64,000 nucleotides of DNA from Neopestalotiopsis rosae (lineage: Eukaryota; Ascomycota; Sordariomycetes; Amphisphaeriales; Sporocadaceae): the NCBI GenBank assembly GCA_023078685.1, contig JALGAS010000006.1:3348001-3412000 (forward strand), given 5' to 3'. The notes beneath the pieces were generated by a model. The model was not told the origin of the DNA. It worked only from the letters and a program-made list of their open reading frames with translations, and searched no databases. Of this stretch, positions 57,701-64,000 are shown in pieces. A program made the position numbers and the translations under genes. The first letter of the stretch is position 1; each line of letters starts with the position of its first letter.

Positions 57701-60649
57701 CCACTCCTTCCTGAACTCACACCAAGCAGATGATGTGGCATGCTTCACTGCTTTGTATTCTACATACAGAATGTGGATCACCGATGTGGGTTTTGAACGA
57801 TCTGCACATCCGCTTGAACGTTTGGTGAGATTATACAAGGCGGATGTTGGCCCCTTCAAAATCAGTGCTCTTCGCAAGGCCTACCCACGGCCATTACTCA
57901 TCAAGCGAGCTGATGCGTATCACCTGCAAAGAGTAAAGCACAACGCCTCGGTCAGAAATAAAAGCGAGCTTGACATACAACTACTGCTGGATCTGGCCGA
58001 GTCGTGCGTCTCGCCATATGCCGATGTACGCAAAGTGGCGCAGAGTGCTCAGGATGCGTCGCTCAAGGTCCTCATTGGCGGTCGTCCCCTAGTGATTCCC
58101 GTGATACTGGAGCGGTTCCGCAAGGCTCTGGCCGAAGTCGATCATGATCGCATCAAGGGCTCCATGTATACGCTCTTTTCCACGAGCTTGTTGAAGACAT
58201 TGATCAGAGACTGGAGGTTTGCCCCCGACCTCATGCGCTTGTACATCCAGGCCGCTGGGGTTGACAAGACCTCCATCCAACACCTTGGCTCGAGTGCGCT
58301 CTATCACTTGATTGAGTTTGGCAAGCGTTTCGAGCTCATGGTCCTGGTCGATGACGCTTTGGTCAATGTTATCCGACCATCCGAAGATTGCTCGCAAGTG
58401 ATTCAGTCACGCCACAACTTCATCCTTGAACGCAGAAAGAAGGTCGAAGCCAAGAAGGCTGAGCTGGGCATTGAATTGGTTGGTATGGCCAAGGGCGCCC
58501 ACTGGAAAACAGCTAGCAGATGTGCCATCTTCTCGACAAATCTCTGCTTGCGCTTTGACTCTGTTGCGCCAGCAGAGTTCATTGAGTTGGCTGTCACAGG
58601 TGCCAATGACCCGCATCCTGGGCTTCGTACAGGCTACATCACGGCTTTCTCAAATATTTTTACCGTCATCGACCAGCGCGCAGTCTATAATCACTCTTAC
58701 CGTGACTACCTCGAAGAGAAGGAGAAGGATTCCAACAAGGTCGTCGTGAATGTTCCCAGGGGTGACAGAGCATACACCGAGAGCTTCTTGGACCAGTTCA
58801 CCCACCCCGAAAATGCTGAATACTACGTGGATACAGACCATGTTGGATGGCTCGTGTGGGGCAAGCAATTCAATGCTTCCAGAGCGAAACCGAACCGATT
58901 CGACGACTACGATGAAGTGGAGCAGAGAGTTCGCAAGCAGATTGGCGATTTGCTTGACAGAGATTGGCTCAAGAAGTGTTTCGGCTACCTGAAGCAGGAA
59001 CCTCGAGATACTACAGCTGATCGGTTCAGAAGTCAAAATGTCATCCTCTTGATGCATGTGTTTGACCTCATGAACTACGGACAGACAGTGTTGACATTCG
59101 AGGATGTCAAGGAGCTCACATTGGATCTGTACGGAGATGGATCCGACAAGCATCAACACCGTGCGACAGCTGAAATCGTCGGCGCTCTCTTGGCTGGTTC
59201 CGCCGATGATCCAATTGAGATGCGAGACCAGGCATGGGGATTTGCGCAGCCTCTCATGTTGAAGATCTTTGCCGACAGTCTCACACCAGAAAACTTGAGT
59301 TACTGGAGCACTTGCTTGCATTTCATCATTGATACCAAAGACCCTCGTCGTGCGCACGAGCTGGTGGAAAGCCTCAGCTCATTCCGGCTTGACATGACCT
59401 CAAACGCAGCATTCAAAGAGTCATCTAAGGTTCTTCTCCTGGAGATTCTCATTAACGACTGCGGTTGGCATTTCCGCCGAGAGAAGCCAATCCTGGACGA
59501 CTTCCTTGCTCACATCGATCATCCCTACAAATCTGTGCGGGAAGCAATTGGTAGGGTCATCGCAACCATCTATCGTACGCGGTACCACGAATCGTTTGAG
59601 AACGTGTCGGCTCTCCTCGAACAGAACAAGTCGGAGTCGGCAATCGGCATTCGACCGTACCAACCTACAGAAGAATTCTCGTCGACGATCAAGGATGTGT
59701 TTGATCGCCTAGAGAAGTGGCGACATGAGCGCGAACCTGGACAGCAAACACCTTCATCGTACACGTCTGGCTCAAAGACCGTTCTGACATGGCTAGACAG
59801 CACATTGTCATCTCAGGAGTGTACACAACTGGTGTCGTTCTTCCCAGAACCGTTCATGGATCAGCTGCTCCACATGATGGATGTGAAGGAAGACCCAGAG
59901 TTGATGAGGTTGGCATATCATGTCTACCGCCACCTTCCCAACATTCCGTTCCGCTCTGGAGAAGATGATGCCTTCATCAACGCCTTGATCAGGATTGGCA
60001 AGGGGGCCACGTCCTGGCATCAACGTCTACGCGCTCTCGTCAATATGCAGGTGATTTACTTTCGACGTTTATTCTTGTCGCGTCCTGCACAGCGCGAGCT
60101 ACTCTTTGATGGTGTTGGCGACATGCTTGCAGATTCACAACTCGAGGTGCGCACGGTGGCTGGGGCAACTCTTGCAGGAATGATCCGGTGCTCACCCGCC
60201 GCGATCCGCAACCCCATCATTGAGACATTGAAGAAGCGTTTTACTACGCAGCTAGACAAGAATCCCATGCCAAAGAAGAAGCTGCCGGGCACAGATACTC
60301 CAGTCAATATGACGCAGCAGATTGTCCGAAGGCACGCTGCTGTGCTCGGTCTTGGCTCGCTCATTGAGGCGTTCCCGTACGCAACACCACCGCCCGCATG
60401 GATGCCTGAAGTGCTTGCCCTCCTCGCGAGAAGAGCAGCCAGCGACCCTGGTATTGTGGGCAAGGCAACGAAGAGCATTCTGAGTGAGTTCAAAAAGACA
60501 AGGCAGGATAGCTGGGGAGTTGACCAGAAGGTAAGTCGTACACATTCTGGATTTAAGTCTCGGCGCAAAAACTAACATGAATCAAGTATTTCACCCCTGA
60601 ACAGCTAGAGGATTTGGATGGTGTGTTGTGGAAGAGCTATTTTGCATAA
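54756..60649 (+). CDS. blm10: Proteasome activator BLM10 (PA200 family)
   Basis: A 5775-nt first exon (54756-60530) plus a 63-nt last exon (60587-60649) give 1945 residues. The protein is a giant HEAT-repeat solenoid that caps the 20S core proteasome and works in proteasome assembly, nuclear import and ubiquitin-independent degradation. Seen: N-terminal YRPRTFSYFDLLPYPVEEE, a family block; helical repeats throughout; an acidic insert (EEMRDVEEEEDPLAEVGEDD, about 932-951); the central ERLVRLYKADVGPFKISALR; and the C-terminal region with HAAVLGLGSLIEAFPYATPP. The last exon encodes YFTPEQLEDLDGVLWKSYFA. The extreme C-terminus is Tyr-Phe-Ala, where the known HbYX-type tail has Tyr as penultimate residue. 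The ATG at 54756 fits the family N-terminus. Confidence 0.95.
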
Positions 60650-61094
60650 ATAGAAGCAGCGGGATCCACTGCTGGTGCAAAGGATAGCGCATATTACAGG
60701 TCGCGGCATCGAACATTGATTCAAGCACTACAATGATGCTCTCAGTGTCCGGACATGATGGCACAACCATGAACGATGGATCGATTCTGTCTTGGGCCTA
60801 CTGGGAGCAGTATGGTATGGGGTATTACGGAAAGTGTGCATACTTAGGTCATCGATTATAAGCCAGTGTTAGAAGGTACTGGATTTTGTACAGTGTGCCT
60901 TGTAGATAGACGGTTTCAGCTGCCTGGACAGGCTCAGGCGTTTGTAGTATATAATGTACTCGTGTGATCACACAATAACTTTCCATTGGACATCTCTGAT
61001 ATGCATGAACGTCATGAGTTTACATGTTTGCGATGTCCACAAAGATTCAATTTATTACGAGGCAATTTATTTTTTATATGTGGATAGAAGCTCA
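60650..61094. other. Intergenic, convergent 3' ends
   Basis: 445 bp between the ends of BLM10 and the GST-like gene; 3' UTRs only. Confidence 0.5.
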
Positions 61095-61643
61095 TTATAT
61101 ACTCCATTTCTCATAATCTGGAAAATATCGGTCCTGAATCCTCTGGGCGTAATCGACAATCACTGGAAACCCCTTGACGACACGCTGTGAGTCGGGCGCC
61201 GCGGTACTAATGAGAACCGAGGTGATGAAACCAAACAGCGCGGCATCGGCCTCGGTGGGCTGATCCCGCCCCAAAACCCAAAAAGGCGTCGACGTCGACT
61301 GCGCTCCCTCTTCGGCCTGCTGCTGCTGCTGCTGCCGCTGTCGGGCCTCTAGGAGCAACGCATTGACGCTCTTCCAAATGTCGTACCGAAACGCGGCAAT
61401 CTCGTCGCCGCTGTACCGCCCGGTGCCCTGTCCGTGCAGCGTCGAGACGGCGCCGCGGTGGATGATGAGGCCCACGACGACGCGGACGGGGTGGGGGAGG
61501 GTCTGCAGAATGTGGTCGCGCATGGCGTAGTAATTCAGGATCCATCTTTCCCACATCTGTTGTTTGCAAAGGTTAGTCATTACGTACCAGCTACAAGAGG
61601 AAAAAGGAAGCGGTCTTCTTTTCTTGAGCCAAAAGTTGGTCTC

Positions 61644-61678
<35 letters not shown>

Positions 61679-62096
61679 TCTGCTTGGGTTCCATTGTGCA
61701 ATTCCTTACATGATAAAAGTACAGTTTATCCTCGAGCAGCGCCCTCAACGCCATATCCCGCGCGGCATCGGGGCCCGACAATGCGGCGTTGAGGTCGGGC
61801 AGGTCGCCCCATTGAGTCAGGGTTTGAATAATGAGGGTAGAGTCGGCCACTTGTTGCACCTCTTCTTCTTCCTCCTCTCCTTGGTCGCTGCCATTACGTC
61901 TGCGGCACTCGACGTAGGGAACCTTGCCCTTGGGCGCCGTCCTCGGCGAGCCCACGTCGACGGCGTACCTGATGCCTGCGAAGCGCATGCGCGCCTCGAG
62001 CTTGATCACAAAGGGCGACCAGACGTGTTTGCCAAAGTCCTTCCAGCCGCGGAAGATGGTTATGCTTGGCTTGGTGTCGGTGATGGTAGTAGACAT
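61095..62096 (-). CDS. GST/metaxin-like protein (FAX type)
   Basis: Two exons (62096-61710 and 61556-61095) give 282 residues. Seen: thioredoxin-fold GST N-terminal half (SITIFRGWKDFGKHVWSPFV, APKGKVPYVE with the cis-Pro VPYV motif), a Glu-rich insert (GEEEEEEVQQ), a helical C-terminal domain with WILNYYAMRDHILQTLP and the closing GRDQPTEADAALFGFITSV, the metaxin/failed-axon-connection signature. A Gln run (QQQQQQ) interrupts the C-terminal half. Such proteins are GST relatives of unclear activity. The intron (61709-61557, 153 nt) contains a run of 32 identical bases. Confidence 0.83.
61645..61676. repeat. Homopolymer run C32 (G32 in the transcript)
   Basis: 32 consecutive C on the plus strand, inside the intron of the minus-strand GST-like gene, flanked by CT dinucleotides. 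True length may differ because such runs are hard to sequence. Confidence 0.9.
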
Positions 62097-62519
62097 GATG
62101 TGTTGCTTATTATTACGCATGAGTGGGAGAAAAAAGACTTTTTGGCTGGGCTCTCGTCGGCGTCTTATAGTATGAAAAAAGAATACACGTATCAGTTCAA
62201 ATGTAAGCAAAGGTCCAGTATATATTGTGCCATCCATCATATGAGAATAATTGGGACCGCATGCATGCTCAGTTCCTTCAGCTCGCGTGTAAGCGCACTT
62301 TCCCAAAAGTGCGAGGAATGCGGCGCATGAATTAACGGTGGGTGCTTGACAACTAGCTAGCGACGCGATTGATAATCTAATGGGATCGGCGAATGACTCA
62401 ACGTCCATCACTACCAGTTGAAAATAGATGTATCAAAGAATGAGAGAATATAAAGCAATTCACATTAACATGTCAAAAAAAACAAGTCGTAAAGTACAGA
62501 GAAACGACAAAAATTGAAT

Positions 62520-62617
62520 TGCTCAGCCACAGGATTGAACTGAGGACCTTCGCATAACTTGATATTCTTGATTAGAGAATATTAGTACGACGCTCTAACC
62601 AACTGAGCTAGCCGAGC
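62520..62617 (-). tRNA. tRNA-Ile (AAU) with intron
   Basis: Minus strand, 98 nt: acceptor stem GCTCGGC pairs with GCTGAGC, discriminator A. D arm GCTC/GAGC with AGTTGGTTA loop. Anticodon stem TCGTA/TGCGA, loop CTAATA with anticodon AAT, then a 24-nt intron after position 37 and closing A. T loop TTCAATC. The T stem (CTCAG/CTGTG) has one U-U mismatch. The intron position is canonical for nuclear tRNA genes. Decodes AUU/AUC after inosine modification. Confidence 0.85.
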
Positions 62618-63062
62618 ACTTGTTTCGAAGTGCTCTTATTGCATACTATGGCAGCTTACAGCTGCGGCGGGTAGGTGGATAATACCTTGGTAGGGCCAAG
62701 TTCAAGCTGCAAGCCCAAATTTCGTGGTCGGGGTCGGGCGCTGCGTGCAGGTGTGTTGGCTTTGCTTTCACGAAAATGCAGTGTACGGAATCTCCCCAGC
62801 ATGCCCTGACTTCGTCACTGATTTTATTTCAAACAAAAAGTTCAATTGCATTCTTTACAGGTGAACAGCAGGGAAGCCAGATATCTGTTTGAACTCTGAT
62901 ATAGTACATAGTGGGGTAAGGTGCAGAGAAGCGCCGCCATCCAAACCATCTCTCACAACCCAAAAGAATGAAGTGAACACAAGCAAAAGACGCAGCAGAA
63001 AGTAGAAAGACGACGAAAAAAAAAATCATTACCTTACCAATCCTACGATTGGCAAAAGTAAG

Positions 63063-63144
63063 CGACATTGGCCTGATTCGAACAGACGCTCCCGAAGGAA
63101 CAAGATTTCTAGTCTTGCGCATTAGACCACTCTGCCACAATGCC
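63063..63144 (-). tRNA. tRNA-Ser (AGA)
   Basis: Minus strand, 82 nt without intron. Acceptor stem GGCATTG pairs with CAATGTC (one G-U), discriminator G as in serine tRNAs. Anticodon stem CAAGA/TCTTG with loop CTAGAAA, anticodon AGA. Long variable arm with TTCCTTCGGGAG hairpin, typical of class II tRNA-Ser. T arm TCTG/CAGG type with TTCGAAT loop. Decodes UCU/UCC. Confidence 0.93.
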
Positions 63145-63702
63145 TTATTGCTTGTTGTTGAAGAAAGCCGCGTTATGTCACACTATGATGATTTTGGCGC
63201 TAGTGGGTAAATACAAACCTATTTCAAAGTCGCCCCGCCCCACGAAGTGCGAGATTCCACCAGGTGCAGTTAGCAGAAACAGTATCGTAGAAAAGATATC
63301 AGTTGATTAATTATACAGAAACCATAAGTCTATCCCATTATCGTTGAGATAATTAGTTTTAGAAAGTAGTATAATTAGTGCTGCCGAATATCGTGTCATT
63401 CGTTTTTGCTTGTCATACTAGCTTTAGCACGAAGTTAAGAAGCCATGACCCGTTTACTCGTGCCTATATTAGGCCTTGCCTTGTTTTATAAGACATTATT
63501 CTTTCACAAAATATACAGGAAAGAGATCACTTGGAGTATCTTTCGAAATCAGAAGAGAAACATTATATATCCTTCACATATTCTCTTTCCCACCTGGATA
63601 TGATAGACTGCGCACAGGATATAAGTAGACAGAGTGTGCATTATAAAACCTGAACTCTCAAAGCCTTGGCTTGATATAGTAACGACAGTCTATAAGGAAA
63701 AA
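63145..63702. other. AT-rich intergenic, no gene seen
   Basis: About 560 bp downstream side of the tRNA genes. No RNA or protein gene recognised. Confidence 0.4.
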
Positions 63703-64000
63703 TCAAGTGCCTATGATAAAAAGGACAAAAAAGCATGTCAAAACCCAAAGGCCATCAAAAATCATAATTCTCATCCAAACTCCAAAGTGTACGCCGAGGC
63801 GCTGGAAAAGCCTCCCTGAGTTAACGCCCACCTAAAATCATAATAGTCAGCACACTTGATCCCATAAAAGACGAAGACGAACTAACCTTCAAATTGAGTG
63901 CCAACTTGACGAAGATCATGCGCATGGCTAGACTTGGATCGGCTATGACCTTGACGGCTCCCAGAGTCTCCGTTGACATGAGATGACGTCTTATGATCCG
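63703..64000 (-). CDS. Possible partial gene at the right edge
   Basis: Minus-strand reading from the window end gives an open exon (64000-63887) with STETLGAVKVIADPSLAMRM and MIFVKLALNLK, a GTTAGT donor, a 55-nt intron with CTGAC branch and TTTTAG acceptor, and a second exon (63831-63703) ending in a hydrophobic tail before TGA. An ATG is present at 63977-63979, but the frame is open further upstream. Family unknown; may be spurious. Confidence 0.3.

Noticed and set aside
61434..62330. 298-codon plus-strand frame including a poly-Pro run
   Set aside because: Antisense to the GST-like gene; the poly-Pro comes from the intronic C32 run.
62829..63140. Minus-strand frame of 103 codons
   Set aside because: It overlaps the tRNA-Ser gene, whose structure is complete.
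1..64000. CRISPR array, bacterial operon or prophage
   Set aside because: Spliceosomal introns, fungal families and dispersed 5S/tRNA genes show eukaryotic nuclear DNA; no regular spacer-repeat array is present.

Overview
The window is nuclear DNA of a filamentous ascomycete (Pezizomycotina). Genes are split by short introns of about 45-80 nt, with GTAAGT-like donors and CTAAC/CTGAC branch sites. Other fungal hallmarks are UstYa-type (DUF3328) oxidases, Pth11-like receptors, an NRPS-like adenylate-forming reductase, dispersed 5S rRNA and tRNA genes and SYGGRG (CreA-type) motifs. The 5S gene ends and gene content suggest a Sordariomycete, perhaps Hypocreales; that is an inference. Exon structures were built by hand from splice signals and reading-frame continuity.

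Left part (1-16.8 kb): 3' end of an MFS sugar transporter, a secreted GH78 alpha-L-rhamnosidase with three CreA-type sites in its promoter, an unknown secreted protein, an amidohydrolase, a gene-poor 2.3 kb, and two hypothetical multi-exon genes (one membrane-bound).

Central part (16.8-31.7 kb) is the most interesting. An A-T-R reductase (16837-20186) is followed by a compact group that looks like a dikaritin-type RiPP cluster. It holds a secreted precursor (23757-24122, minus) with five tandem copies of the peptide DSTAAYPVIEEDITIES separated by Kex2 sites (KR). Around it lie four oxidase genes carrying paired HxxHC motifs: one classical UstYa-like, and three of a second subtype with a CG...GC...C lumenal motif. 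A predicted export/uptake transporter (SLC45/sucrose-type) is next to the group. The five cores are identical in amino acids although their codons have diverged heavily, so the peptide appears to be under selection. A DUF1993 gene closes the region.

Sensory/gene-poor part (32-41.2 kb): a broken LysM gene, a CFEM-containing Pth11-like receptor, a 4 kb gene-poor stretch with one 5S rRNA gene and a 5S fragment, and a second Pth11-like receptor.

Right part (41.7-64 kb) is mostly housekeeping: GPI18/PIG-V mannosyltransferase, a Ser-rich hypothetical protein, a Bsc6-like MFS transporter, a small DUF6640-like membrane protein, the giant proteasome activator BLM10, a GST/metaxin-like protein with a G32 run in its intron, tRNA-Ile(AAU) with an intron, tRNA-Ser(AGA), and a possible partial gene at the right edge.
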